Assembly: GCA_003221695.1 (NCBI GenBank)
Contig: QHSX01000050.1
Location: 1-64,000 of the forward strand
Length of the DNA: 64,000 nt
Direction of reading: 5' to 3'
DNA from: Candidatus Rokuibacteriota bacterium
GTDB lineage: Bacteria > Methylomirabilota > Methylomirabilia > Rokubacteriales > CSP1-6
Translations under genes and position numbers: made by a program
The notes under the pieces: generated by a model
Databases searched by the model: none
Seen by the model: only the letters and a program-made list of their open reading frames with translations
What the model was told of the DNA's origin: nothing
In this document: positions 23,127-31,826 of the stretch, in pieces
Numbering within the stretch: position 1 is the first letter of the stretch
How the letters are laid out: each line of letters opens with the position of its first letter

Positions 23127-24761
23127 ATGACATCGGGGGAGCCCAAGCTCCGGAGCGATCTCGTCATCAGCCGCCAGGACGGCGTTGTCGTCGTCAAGGA
23201 CCCGATAGCGGGTCGGTTCTTCCGGTTCAGAGAGGTCGACCACTTCGTCGCGAGCCAGCTCGACGGCGCCACCTCGCTCGGAGAAATCTGCGAGCGGACC
23301 CGACAGAAGGTCGGCGCGACTCCGACGCCCGAGGTGGTCGAGGGATTCGTCGCGACACTCGGGCGCCTCGGGTTGCTCGAGACCGTAGCGGCCGGACAGG
23401 AGGCCTCTGTCCCAGAGTCCCGTCGGCTTCGTGGGGATCTGTTCCATCTGAGGCTCCACGCCTTCGATCCCGATCCCTTGCTGGAGCGCCTCGTCGGCAA
23501 GGTCCGGCTCTGCTTCACGCCGTACTTCGTCGCCGTCTCTTCGCTCGTGATCCTGGCATCGCTGGCCATACTGATCGGGCACCGGGCCGACCTCGCGCGC
23601 GACCTCACCCGTCTCTATCGCGTCCACACGGTCCTCTTGGTGTGGCTGGCCATCTTCGGCGTCGCGGCGGCGCACGAGTTCGCGCACAGCCTCATGTGCA
23701 AGCACTTCGGCGGCCAGGTCCGCGAGATGGGTGTCCTCCTCATCTACTTCCAGCTCGCCTTCTACTGCAACGTGAGCGACGCGTGGCTCCTCCCCGAGAA
23801 GTCGAAGCGGCTCTGGGTGACGCTGGCCGGGCCCTACGTCGAGCTCGTGCTCTGGGCGATCGCCGTCCTGACCTGGCGGTTCACCGGCGCCGACACGTGG
23901 CTCAGCGCGATGGCGCTCGTCGTGGTCGTCACCTCCGGCGTCAGGCTCGTCTTCAACCTCAACCCACTCATCAGGCTCGACGGCTACTATCTCCTGAGCG
24001 ACGCGCTCAGTCTCCCGAACCTGAGAGCGCGCGCCTTCAGTTACGTGAGCGCCCGGCTCGCGCGCCTCCGGAGGTCGCAAGGCCCGACCCTTCTGGAAGC
24101 GAGCCCGCGGGAGCGACGGATCTACCTCGCCTACGGTCTCCTGGCGGGCGGTTACTCCGCCTGGCTCCTCGGCGGGATCGTCTGGGCGCTGACACGCCTT
24201 TTCACCGAACGAAGCCAGGGCGCCGGGGCGGTCCTGTCCGCTGGGCTGCTCGTGGCACTGTTCCACGGCCGGCTCAAGCAATGGCTCCCGCGACCGGCGC
24301 TCCTGCAGCTCCTCGTCGCCCTCGGCCTCGTGCTGGTCGCGCTCTTCCTCGGGCGGACGGAGCTCACGGTCGCGGGCGAGTTCACGGTGACGCCGCGCCA
24401 CGACGCTGCCGTCCGTGCGGGGGCGCGCGGTCTCGAGGCTCTGACGGCGGAGGTCACCGTTCCCGAGAACGGGATCGGCGACGTGCAGGTCGGTCAGCCT
24501 GTGGTCCTCCACGCGCGAGCCCTTCCAGAGACGAGCTTCGTCGGCCGGGTCACTGCCATCGTCCCGACCGCGGCCAAGGAAGGCGAGGCAGGGCGAGGGA
24601 AGGTCGTGAGGGTCACGACCGTCGTCGACAACGCCGAGCGTGTGCTGGAGCCGGCGATGACCGGGGACGCCAAGATCTACTGCGGAGAGCGGCGGATCGT
24701 CGACTTGCTCACCCGGCGGTTCGCCGGCTCCCTTCCGGCGAAGGGCGGGTCGTGGTGGTGA
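23127..24761 (+). CDS. PqqD-M50 (site-2 protease)-HlyD-like fusion, candidate peptide maturation/export protein
   Basis: A 544-residue membrane protein. Residues about 5-85 are PqqD-like, the fold of RiPP recognition elements (LRSDLVISRQDGVVVVKD...). Residues about 125-300 are an M50 site-2 protease domain: HEFAH at 183-187 supplies the zinc His residues and catalytic Glu, and NLNPLIRLDGYY at 277-288 supplies the third ligand Asp285. More membrane segments follow, then a C-terminal barrel-sandwich region (about 400-520) like HlyD adaptors. The layout recalls M50 proteins of RiPP loci such as YydH. The 54-residue peptide lies directly upstream; cleavage and export of it is the obvious hypothesis. 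Its ATG lacks a strong SD. Confidence 0.82.
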   Translation: MTSGEPKLRSDLVISRQDGVVVVKDPIAGRFFRFREVDHFVASQLDGATSLGEICERTRQKVGATPTPEVVEGFVATLGRLGLLETVAAGQEASVPESRRLRGDLFHLRLHAFDPDPLLERLVGKVRLCFTPYFVAVSSLVILASLAILIGHRADLARDLTRLYRVHTVLLVWLAIFGVAAAHEFAHSLMCKHFGGQVREMGVLLIYFQLAFYCNVSDAWLLPEKSKRLWVTLAGPYVELVLWAIAVLTWRFTGADTWLSAMALVVVVTSGVRLVFNLNPLIRLDGYYLLSDALSLPNLRARAFSYVSARLARLRRSQGPTLLEASPRERRIYLAYGLLAGGYSAWLLGGIVWALTRLFTERSQGAGAVLSAGLLVALFHGRLKQWLPRPALLQLLVALGLVLVALFLGRTELTVAGEFTVTPRHDAAVRAGARGLEALTAEVTVPENGIGDVQVGQPVVLHARALPETSFVGRVTAIVPTAAKEGEAGRGKVVRVTTVVDNAERVLEPAMTGDAKIYCGERRIVDLLTRRFAGSLPAKGGSWW

Positions 24762-24762
24762 G

Positions 24763-26506
24763 CTACGCGCCGTGCGGCGGTCGCGAGAGGAGGGCGGCGG
24801 CCTGCTGGCGGCGGGCCTCGGCCAGCGCCTCGGCGTTCGGGTGGAGCAGTAGCCGGTAGAGGTGTTCGGCCGCCAGGGCGGGTGGAATCAGGACATAGTC
24901 CGCCCCCTCGACGTACAGCCGCTCGGCCGCGGGCAGCGTGTCCGCCGTGACGATGACGCGCGGCGGGTGCCAGGCTACGGGCCTGCCGCAGGAGGCGAAA
25001 GTTGTCGGTGCCCTGGAGGAGCCAGTCGGAGATGCTCGAGACGATGATCGCCGCACGCTCGATTCCGGCGTGGCGCAGCGTCTCGGCGTTGCTGATGTCG
25101 CCGTATCGGCAGTCGATGCCGTCGGCCTGGAGCTGCTGCAGGGTCTCGGGATTGAAGTCCACTGCGGCGATCCGCCGCTTCATCGCCGGTCGCTCCCGCT
25201 CCAGGTGGCGGAGGAAGGCGAGGCCCTCACGCGACACGCCGAGGAAGAAGATGTCGGACTTCGGCGGCGCCGGCTCCACGGCCCGGTCTCGCTCCGGGCG
25301 GCGCGCGCTGAGCCAGGTGGGGACGCCGACGAACGCGAGCGCCCGGGCCAGCGCCGTCGCCAGCTCGTGGTTGAAGAGGATGGCGTAGGACGAGACGACC
25401 GAGGTCCCGAGGAGCGTGTAGAGCACGACGGACGCGAGCTCCCGTCTCACGTGCCCGTACGCCGCGCCCAGCGTGACGATCACGAGCGAGAACTCGCTGA
25501 TCTGGGCCAGATTGATGGAGACGACGCCGGCGGTACGGGCGTCCATGCGTAGCAGCGCGAAGATCGGAAAGATCGCCACGAAGCGGCTCGCCACGACGAA
25601 CGCCGCCGCCGCCAGCGCGAGGAGCGCGAGCTCTCGTGACAGCACCGGGAGCTTCAGGCCGAGAGCGACGAAGAACAGGGTGACGAAGAAATCGCGCACG
25701 CCGAACAGGCGCGTGACCACCTCGGTGCTGTAGGGGAAGGCGGCGATCACCATGCCGGCGATGAGGGCGCCCATCTCTTTGGAAAGCCCGAGCTGCCCGG
25801 CGACGCCGGCCACGAGAAAGCACCACGCGATGGAAGTGAGGAGCACGAGCTCGCGCGATCGGGCAACCGACCGAAAGAGCCCCGGCAGGGCCAGGCGAGA
25901 GAGGACGACCGCCGTGGCGACCAGCGCCACGCCGGCTCCGAAGGAGGCGAGCAGCGGCACCGGCTCCAGCGTTTTCAGGTTCGGAAGGAACGTCAGGAAG
26001 GCGATGGCCCACAGGTCCTGGAAGATCAGGATCCCGAGGGTGACGCGCCCCGCCAGTGTTCCCATCTCCAGCTTGTCGAAGAGCAGCTTGACGACGATGA
26101 GGGTGGACGACAGGCTCAACGCCACCGCGAGGTAGAGCCCGTCGAACGGCCCACGCGTCGTCGCCGCCAGCCCCCCCAGCGTCCACCACGCGAGGGCCGC
26201 GCAGATGGGGAACTGGAGCAGCCCGCTCACGGCGATCGTGCGCCCGGCCTGCGCCAGGCTCGGGACGTTGATCTCCAGGCCGATGATGAACAGGAGGAGG
26301 ATGAGGCCGATCTCGGAGATGAGCTCGATGCTCGTCTCGTCCGTGACGACGCCCAGACCGAGATGCGGCCCGAGCGCGACGCCGGCGAGGATGTAGCCGA
26401 GGATCAGCGGCTGGCGGGCGCTGCGGGCGACCACGGCGAAGACGGCCGCGGCGATGATGCTGATGCCGATCGCGAGGAGGAGATCCTGGGGGTCGCCACT
26501 CCTCAT
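24763..26506 (-). CDS. KefB/CPA2-type cation:proton antiporter with TrkA-N domain, frameshifted near the C-terminus
   Basis: Residues about 1-400 form a CPA2 membrane domain with about twelve helices (GYILAGVALGPH, SSTLIVVKLLFDK, GILIFQDLWAI). A RCK/TrkA-N domain follows (SDIFFLGVSREGLAFLRHL, then NFRLLRQAR). Near 24955-24967 the frame changes: the first frame runs into nonsense while the overlapping frame continues VIVTADTLPAAERLYVEGADYVL to TAG at 24763. A two-base loss in a CGCGCG run explains it. ATG 26506 overlaps the upstream binding-protein stop as ATGA. Function is K+ or Na+/H+ exchange in the inner membrane; the last 85 or so residues depend on whether the shift is real. Confidence 0.8.
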
Positions 26507-28062
26507 CGCTTCTTGAGCCGCACTTCTTCCAGGGGCGCCGACCACGGGTAGGGGTTGATGAGCATCAGCGCGGGCTCCTCCACCCGCGGCCCCACCCCGC
26601 TCGGCCAGATGTATTCGTAGATGGGCCCAAACCGCACCCGCTCGTGCAGGAGCTGCTGGATCTGCTGCAGGAGCGCCGAGCGCCGGCTCCGGTCGGTCTC
26701 GAAGGCCTGCTGCTTGTACAACGCGTCGATGTCGGGATAGCCGCCATAGGCGTAGGCTCCAGTGCTCGGCACGACCTCCGACATCCGCGACGCGGCGTTG
26801 CCGTAGAGCGCGCTGGTGCAAACACAGAGCCCCCTGAGCTTCTTCGTCGCGAGCGCCGAGAAGTAGGCCGCGCGCTCCATCGGCCGCATCTTCAACCTGA
26901 TTCCCACCCCTCCGAGATACCCGACGATCGCCTCTCCCAGCGAGAAATACGGGGGAAGCTGATGGAGCTCGCCGGCGTCGAAGCCGTTGGGGTAGCCCGC
27001 GTCGGCCAGCAACTGTTTCGCCTTCGCGGGATCGTACGGGTAGGGCTCGATGGGGAGCGCGAACTCGAAGGTGCGGGGGACGAAGTTCCCGGCGGGCTTG
27101 GAGGCGCCCAGCGTCTCCGCGTCGCTCAGCGCCTGGCGATCGATCGCGTAGTTGGCGGCCAGCCGCACGCGCCGATCGTGCCAGGGGGACTTGGGGTCCC
27201 ACTGCTCCAGGAAGTCCAGGAAGAACACCGCGATGCCTCCCGAGAAGGCGAGCCTGAGCGCGGGGTCCCGCTTCACCTCTTGGGCTTGCGGCGCATCGAG
27301 CAGGTACGCGACATCGACTTCCCCTCGCTTCAGCATCGCCATCCGCGTCGTGGCCTCCGGGACACTCTTGAAGACCAACCGCTTCACCTGCGGCACCTTG
27401 CGCCAGTAGCCCTCGAAGGCCTCCATGACCAGCTCGATGCCCGGCGTGTGGCTCACGAACCTGTAGGGCCCCAGCCCGACCGGGTGCTTCTTGAAGCCCT
27501 CGGGACCGACCTGCTCGACGTATTTCTTGGGCACGATCCAGCCCGCACCCGACACGATCGTTCCGTAGAAGGCCATGAAATCGGGCCAGGGCTCGTGGAG
27601 GTGGAAGCGCACGCGGGAGGGCCCGAGGACGGTCACCTCGCGCACCCTCTCGTGGAGGAGCTTGGAACCCTTGGCGCGATGGAAGCTGAACCTCACGTCC
27701 TCGGCGGTGAAGGGGTCGCCGTTGTGAAAGCGGAGCCCCTCGCGGAGCTTGAACTCGTAGACCCGCTGGTCCGCACTGACCGTCCAGGACTCGGCCAGGC
27801 TCGGCGCCATGAGGTTCCCGGGCATGGGCTTCACGAGCGCATCGTGCATGGCATACAGCACCCAGAACGGCGTGAGCTGGCCGACCACCTCTCCCGGATC
27901 GAACCACACGGGGGAGAGCGTCACGTACAAGGCCCAGCGCATCTCCCCTTCGGGCTTGGGCTGGGAAGCCGCTTCGTCGAATCGACCGCTCACAAGCACC
28001 GCGCACGCCAAGGCGGCCACGGCCAAGACGAGTCGGAATGCGCGGCGCCGACTACCGTTCAT
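26503..28062 (-). CDS. Oligopeptide-type ABC substrate-binding protein (SBP family 5), copy A
   Basis: A 519-residue periplasmic binding protein of the DppA/OppA/NikA class, with a signal peptide (RLVLAVAALACAVLVSG). Family segments include LAESWTVSADQRVYEFKLRE and LRFHNGDPFTAEDVRFSFHR at about residues 85-125. It lies 12 bases after a close paralogue with the same layout and no permease or ATPase genes follow in the window. Its stop overlaps the Kef start by 4 bases. Ligand unknown. A tandem duplication is certain from the shared segments throughout. Confidence 0.9.
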   Translation of the reverse strand: MNGSRRRAFRLVLAVAALACAVLVSGRFDEAASQPKPEGEMRWALYVTLSPVWFDPGEVVGQLTPFWVLYAMHDALVKPMPGNLMAPSLAESWTVSADQRVYEFKLREGLRFHNGDPFTAEDVRFSFHRAKGSKLLHERVREVTVLGPSRVRFHLHEPWPDFMAFYGTIVSGAGWIVPKKYVEQVGPEGFKKHPVGLGPYRFVSHTPGIELVMEAFEGYWRKVPQVKRLVFKSVPEATTRMAMLKRGEVDVAYLLDAPQAQEVKRDPALRLAFSGGIAVFFLDFLEQWDPKSPWHDRRVRLAANYAIDRQALSDAETLGASKPAGNFVPRTFEFALPIEPYPYDPAKAKQLLADAGYPNGFDAGELHQLPPYFSLGEAIVGYLGGVGIRLKMRPMERAAYFSALATKKLRGLCVCTSALYGNAASRMSEVVPSTGAYAYGGYPDIDALYKQQAFETDRSRRSALLQQIQQLLHERVRFGPIYEYIWPSGVGPRVEEPALMLINPYPWSAPLEEVRLKKR

Positions 28063-28074
28063 GCACGCTCATCG

Positions 28075-29619
28075 TCATTTCAGCCGGAGGTCCTCGTAGG
28101 GTGCGGAGTACGGGTAGGAGGGAATCAGGGTGAGCGCTGGCTCCTCCGCTCGCGGTCCCACGCCCCGAATGAACCCGTTCTCCCAGATCGGCGCGAACAC
28201 CACGCGCTCGTGGAGGATTCGCTGGATCTGGTGGAGAAGATCCTCACGCTTCCGTCGATCGACCTCTCTCGCCTGGCGCTGGAAAAGATCCTCGACCTCG
28301 GGAAGCACGCCGGACGCATACCTCCCGCTCCGCGTCGCGAGGCCCTCGATGCGGGTGGCGGCGTTTCCACCCGCGGCCTGCACGCCCAGCACGACGCCGC
28401 GGAGCTTCTTCTCCCCCCACGTCGACAAGAAGGCGGCGCGCTCCATCGTTCTGATCCGCGTCCGGATCCCGACGGCGCCGAGGTAACCACCGATCGCCTC
28501 CGCCATCGAGAAGTAGGGCGGGTTGGGCGTGAAGTCACCCGCGTCGAAGCCGTTCGCGTACCCGGCTTCGGCCAGAAGCTGCTTCGCGCGTTTCAAGTCA
28601 TAGGGGTGGGCGTCGATCGGGAGCGCGAACTCCATGTGCCGGGGGACGATGTTGCCAGTCACACCGGCGAAGCCGAGCTGCTCGGCCTCGTTGATCGCCT
28701 GCCGATCGACGGCAAGGCTCGCGGCGAGCCGCACGCGCCTGTCGTGCCACGGCGACCTGGGGTCCCATTGCTCGGTGAAGTCCAGGAAGAAGACCCCGTT
28801 GGTCCGCACGGCGGTGAGCGTGAGCCCGGGCGTCCGCCGCACGTCCTCGGCCACGGGGCCGTTCAGGAAATACGCGATGTCCACCTCGCCACGCTTCAGG
28901 GCGGCCGCGCGCGTCGTCTCGTCGGGGACGCTCTTGATCACCAGGCGCTTGACGCTCGGCGTCTTCCGCCAGTAGGCCTCGAAGGCCTCGAGGACGAGCT
29001 CCACCCCCGGGGTGAAGCTGACAAACCGGTAGGGCCCGGCGCCGATCGGGACCTTCTTGAAGCCGTCGTCGCCGACGCGCTCGACGTACTTCTTCGGCAC
29101 GACCCAGCCCGCGCCGGTCGCGGTCGTCCCGTAGAACGTCATGAAGTCGGGCCATGGCTCCTTGAGCTGAAACCGGACCCGGCGCGCGTCGACGACCTGC
29201 ACCTCCCTGACCTTGTCCTTGAGGAGCTTCGCCGCACCGCCGCGGTAGCGCTCGAAGGAGAACCGGATGTCCTCGGACGTGACGGGATCCCCGTTGTGAA
29301 ACCGGGCCGCCTGGCGCAGCACGAACTCGTAGCTGGTGCCGTCGGGCGACACCGACCATGACTCCGCGAGGCTCGGTGTCGTGAGGCCGGCGGGCATCGG
29401 TTTCACCAGCGCGTCGTGGATCGCGTAGAGGACCATGAACGGGGTGATCGCCGACTCCGTCTCTCCGGGATCGAGCCAGCGCGGGGCGAGGGTGATGTGG
29501 GCGGCCCACACCATCTGACCGTCCGGACCGGCCCCGGCCGCCGCCGCCCTGCCGGGGGCGGTGAGGGTCCAGGTCGCAAGCAGGAGGAGCGCCCCGAGCG
29601 ATTGGATCTGCCGGCTCAT
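28075..29619 (-). CDS. Oligopeptide-type ABC substrate-binding protein (SBP family 5), copy B
   Basis: A 514-residue paralogue of the next gene, aligned along its whole length: for example DALVKPMPAGLTTPSLAESW here against DALVKPMPGNLMAPSLAESW. A signal peptide ends near APGRAAAAGAG. It starts 27 bases after the PanE-like gene. Binding proteins of this family bring peptides, nickel complexes, opines or sugars to Dpp/Opp permeases, which must be encoded elsewhere if the protein works in transport. Confidence 0.9.
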   Translation of the reverse strand: MSRQIQSLGALLLLATWTLTAPGRAAAAGAGPDGQMVWAAHITLAPRWLDPGETESAITPFMVLYAIHDALVKPMPAGLTTPSLAESWSVSPDGTSYEFVLRQAARFHNGDPVTSEDIRFSFERYRGGAAKLLKDKVREVQVVDARRVRFQLKEPWPDFMTFYGTTATGAGWVVPKKYVERVGDDGFKKVPIGAGPYRFVSFTPGVELVLEAFEAYWRKTPSVKRLVIKSVPDETTRAAALKRGEVDIAYFLNGPVAEDVRRTPGLTLTAVRTNGVFFLDFTEQWDPRSPWHDRRVRLAASLAVDRQAINEAEQLGFAGVTGNIVPRHMEFALPIDAHPYDLKRAKQLLAEAGYANGFDAGDFTPNPPYFSMAEAIGGYLGAVGIRTRIRTMERAAFLSTWGEKKLRGVVLGVQAAGGNAATRIEGLATRSGRYASGVLPEVEDLFQRQAREVDRRKREDLLHQIQRILHERVVFAPIWENGFIRGVGPRAEEPALTLIPSYPYSAPYEDLRLK

Positions 29620-29646
29620 CAGGTGCCTCCCCGGCGCCTCGAGCGG

Positions 29647-30699
29647 CTAGAGGCCCACGCGGCGCAGCGCCAGTTCGATGTTCTCGGGCGCAGGCTTTCG
29701 GGTCCGGGCGTCCACCTCGTGCATGACCTCGACCACCGCCTCGGACACCGGCGTGGGCACGCCGCGGGCGCGGCCCCGGGCCACCACGGAGCCGTTCATG
29801 TGGTCGATCTCCGTCGGCCGGCCCTTGGCCACATCCTGGGCCATCGACGCTCGCCAGTTCACGGGCCTCGCCGACGCCGGGGTGAGCATGCGGTCCAGGG
29901 CGTCGTAGGTCTCGGGCCGCTCGGCGCCCGCCCACTCTGCGGCCTCGGCGCCGTTGAACTTGGGCACGCGATAGCCGAGCGCCAGCCCGACGCGCGCCGA
30001 CTCTGCCGCAAGGTGGATCGTGATGGTGCGCCCGCCCTCGCTTGAGGCGATCTCGAGCGAGCCGAGCCCGGACATGGCCTGAACCGGGTTGCCCATGGCG
30101 TTCGCGCAGAGCTTCGCCCACCGCTCACCCCAGAGGTTGTCGGTGACCTGAGCGCCGTCGATCACCGAGAGCATCGCCGCCAGCGCGGTCGCGCGCGGGG
30201 TGACCCGCCCGTCGTGCTCGCCGACCCGGAAGACGTCGTGTCCCTTGCTCTGGCCCTTTTCCAGGCCGCGCTCCACCTGGCCGGGCTTCCACAGCGCCAC
30301 GCCGATCTTGGACATCACCAGCCCCACCGCCCGCGAGGCGCCGGCGATCGCCGCCACCATTGGATCCGGCCAGCAGTTCTGCGCCGCGACGACGTAGCCG
30401 TCAGATGCCAAGTGTCGGAGCGCGAGCTGGGTCGCCCACGGCGTGTCGTAGACCTTCATGGCGACGAACGCGATCTCGTAATCGTGGTCCAGGCGGGCCG
30501 CTTCGTGGAGATGGACCGCCGAGGGTCGCGCCTCGAACGGCTCGTGCGGTCCCGTCACCGAGATCCCGCGCTCGCGGATCGTCTCGACCTGGTCGGCCCA
30601 CGGATCGACGAGCGTCACGTCGTGCCCGGCACGCGACAGGAACGCCCCGAGGTAGCTGCCGATGGCGCCCGCGCCGACGAAGAGCAGCTTCTTGCCCAT
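29647..30699 (-). CDS. 2-dehydropantoate 2-reductase-family protein (PanE/ApbA-like)
   Basis: A 350-residue ketopantoate-reductase-fold enzyme. The N-terminal NADPH motif is LLFVGAGAIGSYLGAFLSRAG (residues 5-25). The catalytic Lys region lies in WGERWAKLCANAMGNP near residue 190, with the expected Lys and Asn. True PanE makes pantoate for coenzyme A, but paralogues in catabolic operons act on other 2-oxo acids. Here the gene sits between an SDR and two binding proteins, so a catabolic role is as likely as pantothenate synthesis. Confidence 0.87.
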   Translation of the reverse strand: MGKKLLFVGAGAIGSYLGAFLSRAGHDVTLVDPWADQVETIRERGISVTGPHEPFEARPSAVHLHEAARLDHDYEIAFVAMKVYDTPWATQLALRHLASDGYVVAAQNCWPDPMVAAIAGASRAVGLVMSKIGVALWKPGQVERGLEKGQSKGHDVFRVGEHDGRVTPRATALAAMLSVIDGAQVTDNLWGERWAKLCANAMGNPVQAMSGLGSLEIASSEGGRTITIHLAAESARVGLALGYRVPKFNGAEAAEWAGAERPETYDALDRMLTPASARPVNWRASMAQDVAKGRPTEIDHMNGSVVARGRARGVPTPVSEAVVEVMHEVDARTRKPAPENIELALRRVGL

Positions 30700-30727
30700 G
30701 GTGTCCGTTCTCCTCAGTGAGATCGTT

Positions 30728-31522
30728 TCATCCGCGCGTGATGCGAGACAGGCCCGGCAGACGGCCCAGAAAGTTGCCGCTCACGCCGCCGTCGACGACG
30801 AGATCGTGGCCGTTGACGTAGCGCGCATCGGGGCCGAGCAAGAACGCGATGACGTCGGCCACGTCGTCGGGTGTCGCCACCCGCCCGAGCGGGACGAGCG
30901 CGTCGCGCTCGGCGGCGATCCGCGGGTCGGCGTACACCTTCGCGGTCATGCCGGTGCGTACCATGCCGGGCGAGAGCGTGTTGACACGGATGCCATCGGG
31001 CCCGAGCTCCTGAGCCAGCACCTGCACCAGCATGATGAGGGCCGCCTTGCTCGGCCCGTACGCGCCGAGGTTCGCGTGCGGATTGCTCCCGGACATCGAC
31101 GCGACGGCCACGATCGCGCCGCGCGCGGCCTTGAGCGCGGGGTGGGCCGCCTTGGCCAGGAGCCAGGTCGCGCGCGTGTTCACGGCGAAGACGCGGTCCC
31201 AGTCATCGACGGAGTATTGCAGGAGCGCCCCCGGCCGGTTGATCCCGGCGTTGCTCACGAGCCCGTCGAGGCCGCCGAAGCGGCCGACCGCCTCGGCGAC
31301 GACCTGCGCCGGCGCGTCGGCGCTCCCCATGTCGGCGTGCAGGGCAAGGGCCTCGGCGTCGAGCTTCCCGAGGTCCTCGATCAGGCTGTCGAGCTCGCGC
31401 AACGGAACAAAGTCGACCGCCGCGATCTTCGCCGCCTGGCCGCGCGCTCGGGCGTCGCGGGCCAGGCGCAGACACGTCGCCCGTCCGATCCCGCTGGCCG
31501 CTCCAGTCACCAGGACGCGCAT
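30728..31522 (-). CDS. SDR-family NAD(P)-dependent oxidoreductase
   Basis: A 264-residue classical SDR. The TGAASGIGRA cofactor motif is at residues 6-15, NAG is in LVSNAGINRP, and the active site has Ser in VASMSGSNPH followed by YGPSK (YxxxK). The C-terminal VNGHDLVVDGG is typical of 3-oxoacyl-ACP reductase-like enzymes. It appears to be the first gene of a minus-strand operon reaching the Kef gene (gaps of 28, 27, 12 and an overlap). Substrate unknown; unlike the SDR at 16655 its active site is intact. Confidence 0.9.
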   Translation of the reverse strand: MRVLVTGAASGIGRATCLRLARDARARGQAAKIAAVDFVPLRELDSLIEDLGKLDAEALALHADMGSADAPAQVVAEAVGRFGGLDGLVSNAGINRPGALLQYSVDDWDRVFAVNTRATWLLAKAAHPALKAARGAIVAVASMSGSNPHANLGAYGPSKAALIMLVQVLAQELGPDGIRVNTLSPGMVRTGMTAKVYADPRIAAERDALVPLGRVATPDDVADVIAFLLGPDARYVNGHDLVVDGGVSGNFLGRLPGLSRITRG

Positions 31523-31826
31523 GCAGCCCCCATTGGGGCGCAGTGTAACCCGGCTTGAGGACGCACTGAAACACCCTCTGGCGACGCGCTCCCGGCGCCG
31601 CAGTCGACCTCAACCCAGGGGTCGGCAGCTCGGGGTGTCGTTGGGGTGTAGATTTCCGGAATTTGGGAACTTCCCCCGCCAGTTTCAGGGATCTACCCAA
31701 TCGCCGTACACCTCTACACGGGAGAGGGTCTGCCTGATTTGACTCCCACCACCCTTGACGGAGTGTTATTGGGGCTCTAACCCATAGATCCCACTGCCAC
31801 ACATGCGGGCGCGGGGAGGGACGAAC
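31523..31826. other. 304-base divergent intergenic region
   Basis: Separates the SDR operon (minus) from the copper oxidase gene (plus). No coding sequence was recognised. A weak plus-strand promoter candidate, TTGACG-17-TAACCC (31755-31783), and a palindrome TTCCGGAA are the only elements seen. A GTAGAT/ATCTAC pair could fold a long loop, but this is not convincing. Confidence 0.35.

Noticed and set aside
24677-28006. 1109-codon minus-strand ORF
   Set aside because: It joins a shadow of the oligopeptide-binding protein to the real Kef frame. Only the part from ATG 26506 is coding; the front half is arginine/proline-rich shadow.
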